DNA of 64,000 nt from Vicinamibacterales bacterium (lineage in GTDB: Bacteria; Acidobacteriota; Vicinamibacteria; Vicinamibacterales; 2-12-FULL-66-21): the NCBI GenBank assembly GCA_036496585.1, contig DASXLB010000021.1, positions 1 to 64,000 of the forward strand, given 5' to 3'. Below the pieces are notes generated by a model, which had not been told where the DNA came from, did no database searches, and saw nothing but the letters and a program-made list of their open reading frames with translations. The position numbers and the translations under genes are program-made. Shown one piece after another: positions 25,347 through 34,528 of this stretch; position 1 is the first letter of the stretch; each line of letters opens with the position of its first letter.

Positions 25347-26322
25347 GCCGATCGGCCGGCGACCAGCGCGCCCGCGCATAGCCGGCGAAGAACGCCAGCA
25401 TCATCTCGTGCCTGAACGCCTCTGCGGCCCGGCCGCGGAGCGCGTTCAGCACGAGTCCTCGGACGTCCCGCAGGGCGCTCCCATACATGTAACGCGGCAG
25501 CCCCAGAACATGCGGCGTCCGCCGCAGATCGAGCCCGAGCTCGGTGACCGGCTGGACACGCTCGAGCGCGGCGCGCGATACCCCTTTGCCGAACCACCAG
25601 CGCCGGAAGTAGCGCCGGGTCAGGCGCGCGGCGGGGATGTGATGGTGCACTTCCATCCGGGGCAGGTAGTGGCCATGGAATCCGGCCGCTCGCGCCCGCA
25701 TCAGGAGCTCGGGGACCTCCTGTCCGAGGAGCAGACGTCCGCGGGTGCGGCCGAGATCGGCGCGAAACGGCCCAGCGACCTCGAACAGCTCGCGTCGAGC
25801 CGCCAGGTTCGCGCCGAGCGGCACCTTCCGGCGCTCCTCGTAGACGAACGTCTCGGCTCCATGATCCTGGATGGCTATCGTCCCCCAGAGATCGCCGCGT
25901 GTGCGATCCAGCCAGCGCGGCGGCGGCGCCTCCCACATCGGACGGACCGGGCCGCCGGCGTACGCGGCGTCCGCGCCGGACCGGAGCGCCTCGCAGGCGG
26001 CGTCGAGCCACCCCGGCGCGACGCGCACGTCGTCGTCGGTCATCGCGATGACGGCGCCGCCGGCGTCGCGGATGCCGGCGTTGAGCGCGCTCGAACGTCC
26101 CTGCTGCGTTTCGAGGCGATAGCGAAGAGGCACAGGGAAATCGCGCGCCTGCCGCTCGACCACGGCAGGTGTGCCGTCGGTCGAATTGTTGTCGACGACG
26201 ATGACTTCCCAGGATCGGCCCGCGGCGACGGTCATGTTCCGCAGCGAATCGAGCGTGCGATCGAGAAACGCCGCGCGGTTGTAGGTGGCGATGAGCACGG
26301 TGGCGTCGAGGCGCGGGGTCAC
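25297..26322 (-). CDS. Glycosyltransferase family 2
   Basis: The 341-residue protein starts (GTG) MTPRLDATVLIATYNRAAFL and has VIVVDNNSTDGT, GRSSALNAGIRDAGG and the nucleotide/metal motif TDDDVRVAPGWLD, the hallmarks of an inverting GT-A enzyme. It is the last gene of the minus-strand operon beginning with the O-antigen-ligase-like gene, and its GTG overlaps the preceding stop (GTGA). Its final 50 nt overlap the EEP1 coding sequence on the other strand, so the last 16 residues or so are low-complexity. It is a paralog of the GT2 at 27524-28486. Confidence 0.86.
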   Translation of the reverse strand: MTPRLDATVLIATYNRAAFLDRTLDSLRNMTVAAGRSWEVIVVDNNSTDGTPAVVERQARDFPVPLRYRLETQQGRSSALNAGIRDAGGAVIAMTDDDVRVAPGWLDAACEALRSGADAAYAGGPVRPMWEAPPPRWLDRTRGDLWGTIAIQDHGAETFVYEERRKVPLGANLAARRELFEVAGPFRADLGRTRGRLLLGQEVPELLMRARAAGFHGHYLPRMEVHHHIPAARLTRRYFRRWWFGKGVSRAALERVQPVTELGLDLRRTPHVLGLPRYMYGSALRDVRGLVLNALRGRAAEAFRHEMMLAFFAGYARARWSPADRPTSPGTRSAPAGGRLA

Positions 26323-27527
26323 GTGAGGCTCTGCCGCGGCAGCGGCGATTCGACGGGGATGGCGGCGCCAGGATGGAGCAGGGGCATCAGGAGCGCGACT
26401 GCGCGTTCGGTCGCCCGTCCGGCATCGTGAAACAGCGCCGACGCGATCCGCCGGCGGACCGGCGACAATGCGGCCGGCTCCGCGAGGCCGCGCGTCGCCG
26501 CCGCTGCAGCCTCCCCGGCGCTCGCGATGACGGTGGCGGCACTGCGCAGCATCGCCACTTTTTCGACGTTGATGCGTGCGACGGCCGCGAGATCGGGCGC
26601 GTCGAAGACGACGAGCGGACGATCGCGGACCAGGAACTCGAACCCGATCGAACTGTGGTCCGTGACCATCACGTCAGCCGCGGCGAGCAGGGGCGACGCG
26701 TCCGGGGCCTCGGCGAACGCCACCCGGGAGGGTCCCAGCTCGTCGATGATCGCGGCAAACCTGGCGCGCCAGTCGACACCGGCGGTGTAGCGGCGATCGG
26801 CGTCGAGCGAGCGGTCGTGCAGCTTCACGATCACGGCAAAGCCCGCCGCGGCGAGCGAGCGGACGATCTCTTCGCCCGCCAGGTGCAGCGACGACGCTTC
26901 GGAGTAGGTAGGCGCGTAGAGCACGGCCGGCCGCGTCGACTCCAGACCGAGTTGCGCGCGGACTGCGGCGGCGTCGTAGGCGCCCGCCGCCAGACGATCG
27001 ATCTTCGGATAGCCGACGAGCGCCCCCTGACGCGGCGTCACGATTCCGGCGGCCAGATAGCGCGCCATGCGATCGCGGTTGATGAACGCCACGCGATCGT
27101 AGTACTCGAAGCCGAGCGGCAGGCCTGCCGGATTGTCGAGATCGTATTTGCCAGCGACGCCGTGAAAGAAGTTGACCCGCCGGGCACAGCGGCGCAGCCG
27201 CGCGGCCGCCCACGGATCGCCGTTGATATAGAGATCGAACCGTCGCCAGGCGACGTCCCGATGCGCCAGCAACCGGTCGGCGGGGACCAGCTCGCGCACG
27301 CGGTCCGGCTGTTCGCTGGTGTACCAGACGCGGACGCCTGATTGCGCGGCGAGCGCTTCGGCGATCGGCGCGAGCACCGCGTGGTAGACGGGCGTACGCA
27401 GCTCGACGAGCACTTCCCGGTTCGCCGACAGCCGGCTGATGGCGTGATCGAGCTGGTGCACGACCGGCGTGAGGCGGCGCAACAGCGTCCTGCGGGCCGG
27501 CGGCCGGTTGGCCGTGCTACGGGTCAT
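26319..27527 (-). CDS. CDP-glycerol glycerophosphotransferase-like protein A
   Basis: From the ATG at 27527 the protein is 402 residues. The Glyphos_transf (TagB/TagF) core is visible: VNFFHGVAGKYDLDN, ALVGYPKIDRL, VLYAPTYSEASSLHL, VIVKLHDRSLD and VMVTDHSSIGFEFLVRDRP. Members transfer glycerol- or ribitol-phosphate from CDP-polyols; in Gram-negative loci they may act as other phospho-glycosyl or capsule polymerases. The frame extends upstream into GT2 sequence but family similarity starts here, and the ATG overlaps the GT2 stop (ATGA). Paired with a second homolog three genes upstream. Confidence 0.85.
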   Translation of the reverse strand: MTRSTANRPPARRTLLRRLTPVVHQLDHAISRLSANREVLVELRTPVYHAVLAPIAEALAAQSGVRVWYTSEQPDRVRELVPADRLLAHRDVAWRRFDLYINGDPWAAARLRRCARRVNFFHGVAGKYDLDNPAGLPLGFEYYDRVAFINRDRMARYLAAGIVTPRQGALVGYPKIDRLAAGAYDAAAVRAQLGLESTRPAVLYAPTYSEASSLHLAGEEIVRSLAAAGFAVIVKLHDRSLDADRRYTAGVDWRARFAAIIDELGPSRVAFAEAPDASPLLAAADVMVTDHSSIGFEFLVRDRPLVVFDAPDLAAVARINVEKVAMLRSAATVIASAGEAAAAATRGLAEPAALSPVRRRIASALFHDAGRATERAVALLMPLLHPGAAIPVESPLPRQSLT

Positions 27528-28486
27528 CGCATTCCCAGCTGCCGCAGGATTCCAGCGAAGAACCACACCCACAGTTCGTGATCGAATGCCGAGACCGCGT
27601 CGCGGCGTACCGTCGCTGTCAGGCAGGCGCCGGCGCTGGCCAGCGCCTTTCGGTAGAGGTAGCGCGGCACGCCCAGCACGTGAGGAACTGATTTGAAGTC
27701 GAGCACGGTCTGCTCGGGGGCTTCCATGTCCAGTCCCGCCTTCTCGTAGAGCATCGCCCGGCTGATGCCTCGCCAGTAGAACCAGCGGCGAAAGTAGGCC
27801 TTCTTCAGTCGCGAGGCCGGAATGACGTGCCGGACGACCAGGTCGGGCGCGTAGAAGCCGCGCAGGCCGGCGGCGCGCGCTCGGATGCACCACTCGCGCA
27901 CTTCCTGGCCGAGCAGCGTGCCGGCCTTGCGCCCGGTGTGCGGATCGAGGAAGCCGGCGCGATCGAAGGCATCCCGACGGAACGCCATGTTGACGCCGAG
28001 CGGCGCCCGCGCGCCGAACTCGATCGGCCGCGGCCCGTAGTCGAGCAGCGCAATCACCGCCCACTGCTTGCCGCCGCGGCTGGACAGCCAGGGCGGCGGC
28101 GCGGCCCCCCAGATCGGCAGCACGCGACCGCCGACGAAATCACAGCGAAGCCGCTCGAGCCCGGCGGCCGCCTGATCCAGCCAGTCACGTTCGACTCTGA
28201 CATCGTCGTCGGTGGTCACGACAATGTCGCCCCGCGAGAGACGGATTCCGGCGTTGAGCGCCGGACTGCGGCCCTGCTCGCGTTCGAACACGTAACGCAG
28301 GGGAGCCGGAAACGTCGAAGCGGCATGCTCGACGATCGCGCGCGTCTCGTCGGTCGAATTGTTGTCGACGACGATCACCTCCCAGGTCCGCTGAGGGCGA
28401 AGCGCGGCCAGGCTCTCGAGCGTGGCCCGCAGTTCGGCGGCACGGTTGTAGGTCGCGATGACCACTGAGAAGGTCATGGCGCTCAC
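27524..28486 (-). CDS. Glycosyltransferase family 2
   Basis: The protein has MTFSVVIATYNRAAELRATL, VIVVDNNSTDETR, GRSPALNAGIRLSRG and TTDDDVRVERDWLD, so it is a GT-A family 2 enzyme of about 320 residues. The GTG at 28486 overlaps the previous stop (GTGA), as elsewhere in this operon; the ATG at 28477 is an equally sensible start. It resembles the GT2 at 25297 (shared GQEV, HHVIPASRL/HHIPAARL and HVLGxPRYxY segments), so the two arose by duplication and now follow the two CDP-glycerol-type genes. Confidence 0.85.
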   Translation of the reverse strand: MSAMTFSVVIATYNRAAELRATLESLAALRPQRTWEVIVVDNNSTDETRAIVEHAASTFPAPLRYVFEREQGRSPALNAGIRLSRGDIVVTTDDDVRVERDWLDQAAAGLERLRCDFVGGRVLPIWGAAPPPWLSSRGGKQWAVIALLDYGPRPIEFGARAPLGVNMAFRRDAFDRAGFLDPHTGRKAGTLLGQEVREWCIRARAAGLRGFYAPDLVVRHVIPASRLKKAYFRRWFYWRGISRAMLYEKAGLDMEAPEQTVLDFKSVPHVLGVPRYLYRKALASAGACLTATVRRDAVSAFDHELWVWFFAGILRQLGMR

Positions 28487-29445
28487 GGCAGCTGCGGACT
28501 GGAGACCGAGGCGACACGGGCGCGGCGCATACCGTAGACGCGAGCCAGTGTCCGCGGCGCGACCCGTGCCAGAATGCGGGCGAAGACGATCGCGGTGCCG
28601 CCGCGCCGGGCGTGCAGCCGGTCCAGGTGTTCGCGCGCGGCGCGGAAGTCGCGGCTTTCGAGCGCGACCCGCGCCTCGGCGGCGAGCCATTCGGTGTGGA
28701 AGCGCTCCATCTGTGCATCGAGGACGGCCAGCTCGCGCGGCCGGTCGGCGATCGTCGGACGGGTCTTCATGAAGACCAGCCGGATGCCGCGTAACATGCG
28801 CATTTCGCTGGCCGAGAGGCTGTCTTCGCGAATGCGGTAGCGGCCGAGGGGAACGTCGTTACGGGCGAAGCGGCAGCCCGAGACCGCGGCGCGCAGCCAG
28901 AAATCGTAATCCTCGTTGGTGCGCAGCGACTCGTCGAAACAGCCGACGGTCTCGTAGACCCGCCGCCGGAACACGGTCATGATGAAGACGGCGCGCTCGT
29001 CGCCGAGAATCGACATCAGGTCGGGATCCGGCCGTGAATCCGGGAATGGCCGCGCCAGTTCGCCATCTCGGACGCCGCCCATCATCCAGCCGTTGCCGGT
29101 GACGATGTCGACGTCGGGCCGTGCCTGGAGGATCGCCAGCTGCGCGGCGAGAAAGCCGGGCTGCCAGAGGTCGTCGCTGTCGAGCAGCGCAAAGTACTCA
29201 CCGCGTCCGGTGCGCAGCGCGGTGTTGCGTGCGCCGGCGAGCCCGCGGTTGCCCTGACGCAGGAGGCGCACGCGCGGATCCTCTGCCGCGAGCCGTCCGA
29301 CGACGGCCGCCGTCCCGTCGGTCGAGCCATCGTCGACGACGACGACTTCGAGGTCGCCGGCGCTCTGCGAGAGCGCCGAACGGATCGCCTCGCCGACGTA
29401 CGGCTCGACGTTATAAGCCGGCATGATCACCGTTACGACCGGCAC
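28483..29445 (-). CDS. Glycosyltransferase family 2
   Basis: The 320-residue protein starts (GTG) MPVVTVIMPAYNVEPYVGEA, with VVVVDDGSTDGT, NRGLAGARNTALRTGRG and the LLDSDDLWQPGF metal site. The FDESLRTNEDYDFWLRAA motif is typical of GT2 enzymes acting in O-antigen or EPS assembly. It is strikingly similar to the GT2 at 36753-37700 (same GNxWxxGGVxDG, SNEDYDFWLRAA and HARRGG elements), indicating duplication across the locus. The start overlaps the preceding gene by 13 nt. Confidence 0.86.
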   Translation of the reverse strand: MPVVTVIMPAYNVEPYVGEAIRSALSQSAGDLEVVVVDDGSTDGTAAVVGRLAAEDPRVRLLRQGNRGLAGARNTALRTGRGEYFALLDSDDLWQPGFLAAQLAILQARPDVDIVTGNGWMMGGVRDGELARPFPDSRPDPDLMSILGDERAVFIMTVFRRRVYETVGCFDESLRTNEDYDFWLRAAVSGCRFARNDVPLGRYRIREDSLSASEMRMLRGIRLVFMKTRPTIADRPRELAVLDAQMERFHTEWLAAEARVALESRDFRAAREHLDRLHARRGGTAIVFARILARVAPRTLARVYGMRRARVASVSSPQLP

Positions 29446-30602
29446 GCGGCCTCCTGGGCGACCGCGGCGAGCATCGGGTCGAGCTCGATCGCTTCGTAGA
29501 GCTGGCGCACGGCGCGGGCGGTCGCGCCGCCGGGCCGGTAGAAAAGGTCCTCCGCCACCGTACGGCGCACCTCTCGGAGATCGTCAGGCGTCGAAAGCGC
29601 CCGTTCGAGCGCCGCGACAACGGCGCTCGACGAGGAGACCGATTCCGACACCGACGCGAGGAGCGCCACGTAGTCGGGATGAATGTTGGCTGATGCGATG
29701 AGCTCCGGGCGATCGATGCGGACGATCGGCCGGTCGCGCAGCAGGAACTCGAATCCCGCCGAGCTGTGGTCGGTGACCATCACGTCGGCGGCGACCAGAT
29801 AGGGCGTGATGTCGTGCCCGGGCGCGACGACGCCGGTGCGGCCGCGCAGGAGCGGCGCGATGGCCGCCGCCCAGTCGACGCCTCCCGAATAGCGGGTCCG
29901 CAGATCGCGCGACCGGTCGTGCAGTTTGACGATCAGGTTGACCGAGCCGGACCAGGCCGTCACGATCCGCTGGATCAGGTCGAGCCCCATCGCGTTGAGC
30001 GACGAGGCCGGCGACCAGGTGGGGGCGTAGAGGATCGTCGGCAGCGCCGGCTCGAGGCCGAGCGTCGCCAGCACTCCTTCGCGTGTCCACGTCCCGTCGA
30101 CAAGTGCGTCGGTCTTCGGCAGGCCGACCATGCGGACGGCCGGGCTGTCGGCGTCGATCGCGCCGGACGCGATGAAATTGCGCAGGCGGCGGTGGTTGGC
30201 GAAGAAGATCCGATCCCACATGCGCATCGACTCGGTCAGGGCGTCGAATCCGTACTTGCCGCCGACGCCGTGGAAGGTCATGATGCGGCAGGTGCCGCGC
30301 GGCAGCGACTGCCACATGAAATCCGACGCGACGTAGGCGTCGAAGCGCATGAACCGGGCGCGGCCGGTCGGGACGAGCGTCACCCCTGGCGCCTCGTGAT
30401 AGATGTCCGCGAGCAGATGCGGGTCCTCGCTGGCCGTGAACGAGAACGCGAGGCGCGGATCGGCGCTCATCGCGCGATAGATCGGCGCCACCATCGTGAA
30501 GTTGACGGGCGTCCGCGCGTCGATCAGGATGCGGCGTCGTCCCGAGCGGCGTCCGATCGCGCGATCCAGCCGGCGCAGCCCGCCGACCATCGATCGGCTC
30601 AC
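29433..30602 (-). CDS. CDP-glycerol glycerophosphotransferase-like protein B
   Basis: The 389-residue protein has the Glyphos_transf core: IMTFHGVGGKYGFDAL, MVGLPKTDALVDG, ILYAPTWSPASSLNAMG, LIVKLHDRSRDLRTRYSGGV and VMVTDHSSAGFEFLLRDRP. The GTG at 30602 overlaps the ligase stop (GTGA) and is chosen for that reason; the ATG at 30590 is an alternative. It is paralogous to protein A at 26319. The pair suggests two successive polyol-phosphate or similar transfers, or a polymer with phosphodiester links. No CDP-glycerol synthase (tagD) is obvious, though a LicC-like cytidylyltransferase lies at 42632. Confidence 0.83.
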   Translation of the reverse strand: MSRSMVGGLRRLDRAIGRRSGRRRILIDARTPVNFTMVAPIYRAMSADPRLAFSFTASEDPHLLADIYHEAPGVTLVPTGRARFMRFDAYVASDFMWQSLPRGTCRIMTFHGVGGKYGFDALTESMRMWDRIFFANHRRLRNFIASGAIDADSPAVRMVGLPKTDALVDGTWTREGVLATLGLEPALPTILYAPTWSPASSLNAMGLDLIQRIVTAWSGSVNLIVKLHDRSRDLRTRYSGGVDWAAAIAPLLRGRTGVVAPGHDITPYLVAADVMVTDHSSAGFEFLLRDRPIVRIDRPELIASANIHPDYVALLASVSESVSSSSAVVAALERALSTPDDLREVRRTVAEDLFYRPGGATARAVRQLYEAIELDPMLAAVAQEAACRS

Positions 30603-32029
30603 GCCTGTGCCTCCCGGCCGCGGGCGAGCGTCAGCCGGGCCGGCCGCGTGGCGCGACGGGCACGCGCCGGCACCGGCATCGCGGCCCGCAGCATGTCGCG
30701 CGGCGTCGCCGCGAGCGCCAGCAGGTAGTAGAACGTCCAGTTGTAGGCGACCGACGCAAAAAATGCGCAGACCAGCCATCCGGTGAGTGACGCCGCCATG
30801 GCGGCGGAGTGCTCGTCGATCCAGGCAACGTCTTCCGGCCTCATCTGCGGTGGGGCGGCTCCCCGCTGCCCGCGGCCTCGCAGCAGACGCCGCGTCTGGT
30901 ACACCGCGACGAAGGCGCGTGCCACCATGAAGAGGAACACCGCCAGCCCCACGGATCCGAGCTCGGCGCCGACCTGCAGCCAGACGTTGTGGCTCTCGTG
31001 CCAGGCCTGTTCGCGCTTGTCGTTGTTCCAGTCCTTGAACTCGCCGGCGCCGACGCCGACCACCGGATTCTCGAGATACGCCTGCAGCGATTCGTGCATC
31101 AGCGTTTCGCGGGCCTCGGCCGAGCCGAAGTCGTCTTTGCTGTGATCGGTGATGCTCGCGATCCGGCGCCAGTAGCCGGCCGGCAGCACCGGCAGCGCGC
31201 ACATCAGCGCCAGCACCGCGGCGATCACCACGCCGGGACGTCGCCGCAGCTGAAAGATGCCGAGGACCACCAGCATCGCCGCCAGTCCGAGGGAGCCGCC
31301 GCGGGAGCCGGACGCGACAATCGCGCCGACCATCCCCAGCGCGCAGACGCCGCCGATCAGGCGGCGCGCCAGCGTCCGGCCTTCCGACGCGAACAGCACC
31401 GCCAGCGGCACGAACGCGACCATGTTGAGCGCCAGGTCGTTCGGGTTCTGCATGATCCCGCCCACCGATCCCTGCACGCGCGTCCCGTTGCCGACGAGAT
31501 TGACTCCCCGGACGTAGTCGAGCATCGCGCGGAACCCGACGTAGCCGACTACGAGGATGAGCACCCAGGTGAGGCGCTCGAGCCGCTTCGGTGACGCAAT
31601 CGCGTTGACGGCGAGCAGATAAATGAGGATGACTTTGGCGTAGAGATCGGTGAAGACGGCGATCGACCCGCCAGTCCAGAGCGAGAATGGCGCGGTGGCG
31701 AGGATCACGGCGCCGAACGCCAAGACTGCCGCGAACTCAGGGGTCATCCGGGTGATCGGCTGGCGGCGCGCCAGCCGACCGACGACGAGCGCGACAAGTC
31801 CGCAGACGGCGGTGAGCTCGGCCAAATGGAGGAGCTCGAGCGGAGGCAGGATGTCCTGCGGCCTCAGGAACAGGACCGCGGTGAACAAGAGGAGAAGGGT
31901 GAACGCCCGTTCGTCGCCCGGGGCCGCCTGGACCGTTGGCACGGCCGCCGCCGGCTCCGACCATTCGCCGCGCGTGACACTCGAGCCGACTCGCAAGCCG
32001 GCTCCGAATGCGAGCCGCTCTTCACTCAT
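30599..32029 (-). CDS. O-antigen ligase/polymerase-like membrane protein (Wzy/WaaL family)
   Basis: The 476-residue protein has about ten membrane segments. After a cytoplasmic N-terminus comes FLRPQDILPPLELLHLAEL, resembling exosortase-associated O-glycosylation ligases (TIGR03097). Later come QNPNDLALNMVAFVPLAVL, VASGSRGGSLGLAAML and the Wzy_C region ENPVVGVGAGEF with WHESHNVWLQVGAELG. It probably polymerises or ligates the exopolysaccharide repeat unit at the periplasmic face. It heads a six-gene minus-strand operon with overlapping junctions; a sigma-54 site lies about 86 nt upstream of the ATG. Confidence 0.84.
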   Translation of the reverse strand: MSEERLAFGAGLRVGSSVTRGEWSEPAAAVPTVQAAPGDERAFTLLLLFTAVLFLRPQDILPPLELLHLAELTAVCGLVALVVGRLARRQPITRMTPEFAAVLAFGAVILATAPFSLWTGGSIAVFTDLYAKVILIYLLAVNAIASPKRLERLTWVLILVVGYVGFRAMLDYVRGVNLVGNGTRVQGSVGGIMQNPNDLALNMVAFVPLAVLFASEGRTLARRLIGGVCALGMVGAIVASGSRGGSLGLAAMLVVLGIFQLRRRPGVVIAAVLALMCALPVLPAGYWRRIASITDHSKDDFGSAEARETLMHESLQAYLENPVVGVGAGEFKDWNNDKREQAWHESHNVWLQVGAELGSVGLAVFLFMVARAFVAVYQTRRLLRGRGQRGAAPPQMRPEDVAWIDEHSAAMAASLTGWLVCAFFASVAYNWTFYYLLALAATPRDMLRAAMPVPARARRATRPARLTLARGREAQA

Positions 32030-32125
32030 TGGGCATCCATTCGCCTGATGTGAGCAGTTTCCTACTCATCACGACCGGCACCTTCGCAGAATGCTGAAAA
32101 CCATTTCACGACGTACCGCCTCAAG

Positions 32126-32142
32126 CGCAAACCTCGTTCCAA
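32126..32142 (-). promoter_or_regulatory. Sigma-54 (-24/-12) promoter for the ligase/GT operon
   Basis: Read on the minus strand the sequence is TTGGAACGAGGTTTGCG, with GG-N10-GC spacing and only small departures from the sigma-54 consensus (TTGGCACG-N4-TTGC). Transcription would start near 32115. It is the mirror partner of the plus-strand site at 32177-32193. Confidence 0.72.
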
Positions 32143-32184
32143 CTTCGACCATTATCCAAACGTCTTGCTGTCGAAGTTGGAACG
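32135..32184. promoter_or_regulatory. 15-bp perfect inverted repeat linking two divergent sigma-54 promoters
   Basis: CGTTCCAACTTCGAC (32135-32149) and its exact reverse complement (32170-32184) flank a 20-bp spacer. Each arm contains the -24 element of one divergent promoter and extends about 7 bp upstream of it, so the conserved length exceeds what the sigma factor alone needs. Confidence 0.8.
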
Positions 32185-32193
32185 CCCTTTGCG
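32177..32193 (+). promoter_or_regulatory. Sigma-54 (-24/-12) promoter for the ACP/deacetylase/FkbH operon
   Basis: TTGGAACGCCCTTTGCG shows the GG-N10-GC arrangement with TTGG at -24 and TTGC at -12. A start near 32204 leaves about 20 nt before the ATG of the acyl carrier protein gene. Confidence 0.75.
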
Positions 32194-32224
32194 GTGACTG
32201 CGGCGGCGGCTGAGCAGCATCTAT

Positions 32225-32506
32225 ATGGGCATCGAACCAACACACGGGCAGGGTTTCGCAACTTCCATGACGCGCACGCAGTTGATGCGGACGCTCGAAG
32301 ACACACTGGGCGTCCCGCCGGGACAACTCCAACTCACCGACACACGCGAAAGCGTTCCCGGGTGGTCGTCGCTGATGGACGTGACCATCTTGACGATTCT
32401 GTTCAGCGAGTTCGGCCTCGAGGCGGAAGACGAGCTCCTCGAGTACCGCTCGATCGGCGAGCTGGTCGCCATCCTGGATCGTCACGGCGTCCTGGCGGGC
32501 TCGTAA
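32225..32506 (+). CDS. Acyl carrier protein-like protein
   Basis: The 93-residue protein is a four-helix carrier-like domain. [20 protein letters not shown] matches the phosphopantetheine attachment region, with the modified serine in SSLMDV where standard carriers have DSLD. The helix-3/4 region ([17 protein letters not shown]) is also typical. The start could be the ATG at 32225 or 32267 ([13 protein letters not shown]); neither has a strong ribosome site, and the predicted transcript start fits the first. It opens an operon ending in an FkbH-like gene, so it probably carries a small acyl group (for example glyceryl) as a thioester. Confidence 0.8.
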   Translation: MGIEPTHGQGFATSMTRTQLMRTLEDTLGVPPGQLQLTDTRESVPGWSSLMDVTILTILFSEFGLEAEDELLEYRSIGELVAILDRHGVLAGS

Positions 32507-32511
32507 CGGGC

Positions 32512-33561
32512 ATGCTGCGACGCGTCAAGCGACAGGCACTGCGAGCGCTGCGCTGGTCGGGTCTCGAGCAGCGGCTGCTGAACAGCCATTGGCGCCATCA
32601 GCGCCTGCTGATCGTCGGCTACCACGGGATCGCCCGCTACGACGAGCACGAATGGAACCCGGACCTCTACATGCCGGTCGACGTGCTCGAGGAACGGCTC
32701 GCCGCGCTGCAGCGGGCGCGCTGCAACGTGCTGCCGCTCGGGCAGGCAGTCGAGCGGTTGTACTCCAGCACCCTGCCCGAGCGCAGCGTCGCGATCACGT
32801 TCGACGACGGCTTCTACGACTTCATGGCTGGCGCCTACCCGGTGCTCCGGCGCTTCAACATGCCGGCGACCGTTTACCTGACCACGCTGCGCTGCGAGCA
32901 CGATGGCCCGGTGTTTCCGCCGACGGTGTCCTACTTCCTGTGGAAAGGGCGCGGCCGCACGATCGACACGACGGATCTGATCGATCGGCCGCTGTCGCTG
33001 GATCTGCGGACGGCCGAGGGGCGGGCCACCGGCGTCGATGCGATTGTCGGCTTCGCCGAGCGCCGCCAGCTGACACCCGAACAGATGAACAGGCTGCTGG
33101 AGCGCCTTGCCGGCCTCGTCGGCGTCGACTGGCAGGGCCTCCGCGAGCGCCGGCTGCTGCACCTGATGAACCCCGACGAAGTGCGGCACATGGCGCAGCT
33201 CGGCGTCGATTTCCAGCTGCACACGCACACCCACGCATCTCCGGTCATCAAGGACGCGTTCGTCGAGGAAATCGCGGTGAACCGGGACGTCATCAGCCGT
33301 TTGACCTCGTCGGCTGCGGCGGTGCCGGTGCATTTCTGCTATCCGATGGGCATCTACCGACCGCCCTACGTCGGCTGGCTGGCGGAATCGCGCGTCTGTT
33401 CGGCCACCACCTGCGACCCTGGGCTGGCAACCCCTCGCTCGAACCCGCTGCTGCTGCCGCGGTTCGTCGACTCAGCGAGCCAGACGGCGCTCGAGTTCGA
33501 GGGTTGGATCTCGGGGGCCTCCTCGTTGATGGCGCGTCCCCGCGGTTACACGTATGTCTGA
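32512..33561 (+). CDS. Polysaccharide deacetylase (NodB, CE4 family)
   Basis: From the ATG at 32512 the protein is 349 residues. [20 protein letters not shown] precedes a NodB domain with [11 protein letters not shown] (catalytic base and metal Asp), [10 protein letters not shown] (metal His pair) and [16 protein letters not shown]. There is no signal peptide, so it may deacetylate a cytoplasmic or lipid-linked intermediate. CE4 enzymes remove N- or O-acetyl groups from hexosamines. The ACP gene ends 6 nt upstream, and its own 3' end overlaps the next gene by 8 nt. Confidence 0.86.
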   Translation: MLRRVKRQALRALRWSGLEQRLLNSHWRHQRLLIVGYHGIARYDEHEWNPDLYMPVDVLEERLAALQRARCNVLPLGQAVERLYSSTLPERSVAITFDDGFYDFMAGAYPVLRRFNMPATVYLTTLRCEHDGPVFPPTVSYFLWKGRGRTIDTTDLIDRPLSLDLRTAEGRATGVDAIVGFAERRQLTPEQMNRLLERLAGLVGVDWQGLRERRLLHLMNPDEVRHMAQLGVDFQLHTHTHASPVIKDAFVEEIAVNRDVISRLTSSAAAVPVHFCYPMGIYRPPYVGWLAESRVCSATTCDPGLATPRSNPLLLPRFVDSASQTALEFEGWISGASSLMARPRGYTYV

Positions 33562-34528
33562 AGTACCGACGCCTGAGAGCGCCCGCAACGCCTGCCGCCT
33601 CGCGCTGAAGGAGGACCGTGAGCTGCGGCCGCTGCTCGACGCGGCGCAGAGCGGATCGCTGCCAATCGGCCGCGCGCTCGCGCTCGTCCCCCGCGTCGAG
33701 GAATTCGCGCGGGCGCTTCCGCAGCTGTGCGAGCTGCGCGAGCAGCTGGCGCGGCAGGGATTGCCGGTGGGCGACGGAATGTTCGAGCGCTTCCTGGTCG
33801 TGGCGACCGCGCTCAGATCGGTCGACCGGGTCGCGCAGCTTCCGGTCGACGCGCGAGTCCGACAGCTCTTCTACAAGAAGTTCAGCTCGTACGCGGCGGG
33901 ATCGCCGCAATCGGTGCAGGTCGGCGACGCGTCGTTCGTGGCGATGTGCCGCATTGCCTCGCTGACGCGCTTCCCGGCGGGCCAACTCGACTGGGTGATG
34001 TCGGGCGTGCCGCGATCGCGGCTTCTCAGCGTGGCCCGCGCGAGGTTGCCGAAGCTGCTGAAGGTCATCGGGCTCGAGCTCGGTGGCTTCGCGCCCATGT
34101 TCGTCAGCCATCTCGATCCGCACCGCCCGAATCAAGGCATGCTGCTCGAACGCGAATCGCTGCGTTCGTATCACCGGATGGCGCGGTCGATGACGCGGCA
34201 GCCGTCGATCCGAGGGTTCATGACTGCCTCGTGGTTCCACTCCCCCGATACGTTCGCCGTCAGCCCGCACCTGCGATGGGTGAATGAGGTGTTTCTGCAG
34301 AACGGCGGTCATGTGTTTCCGCTGGGTCCGGCCGATCCGACGTGCGGCGTGCTCCACCGGAGCCCTGAGCGACAGCGGGCGTATGACAACGGCACGTTCA
34401 TTCCGACCGAGGCGCTGGTGATCTGGCCGCGTAGCGCGATGCTGGGGTGGGCGGAGCAGCGACCCGATCTGATCGACGCAGAGGCGGGCGAGGACCGTGA
34501 AGCCCCGTTGGCGGAGGCGCGCGCATGA
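33554..34528 (+). CDS. Conserved-looking protein of unknown function in EPS operon
   Basis: The 324-residue protein is not recognised. It has no signal peptide or membrane segment. The N-terminal half is helical ([40 protein letters not shown]). The C-terminal half contains blocks such as [20 protein letters not shown] and [20 protein letters not shown] that look like conserved active-site segments. It overlaps the deacetylase by 8 nt and FkbH by 4 nt (ATGA), so all are co-translated. Lying between a deacetylase and an ACP/FkbH system, it may be the transferase that moves the acyl group to the glycan; that is a guess. Confidence 0.6.
   Translation: MSEVPTPESARNACRLALKEDRELRPLLDAAQSGSLPIGRALALVPRVEEFARALPQLCELREQLARQGLPVGDGMFERFLVVATALRSVDRVAQLPVDARVRQLFYKKFSSYAAGSPQSVQVGDASFVAMCRIASLTRFPAGQLDWVMSGVPRSRLLSVARARLPKLLKVIGLELGGFAPMFVSHLDPHRPNQGMLLERESLRSYHRMARSMTRQPSIRGFMTASWFHSPDTFAVSPHLRWVNEVFLQNGGHVFPLGPADPTCGVLHRSPERQRAYDNGTFIPTEALVIWPRSAMLGWAEQRPDLIDAEAGEDREAPLAEARA

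Noticed and set aside
30599-32029. Exosortase (EpsH/XrtA) as identity of the polytopic membrane protein
   Set aside because: The protein has the Wzy_C/O-antigen ligase blocks (GSRGGSLG, WHESHNVWLQVGAE) and no exosortase Cys/Arg/His motif was seen; no other gene here fits exosortase.
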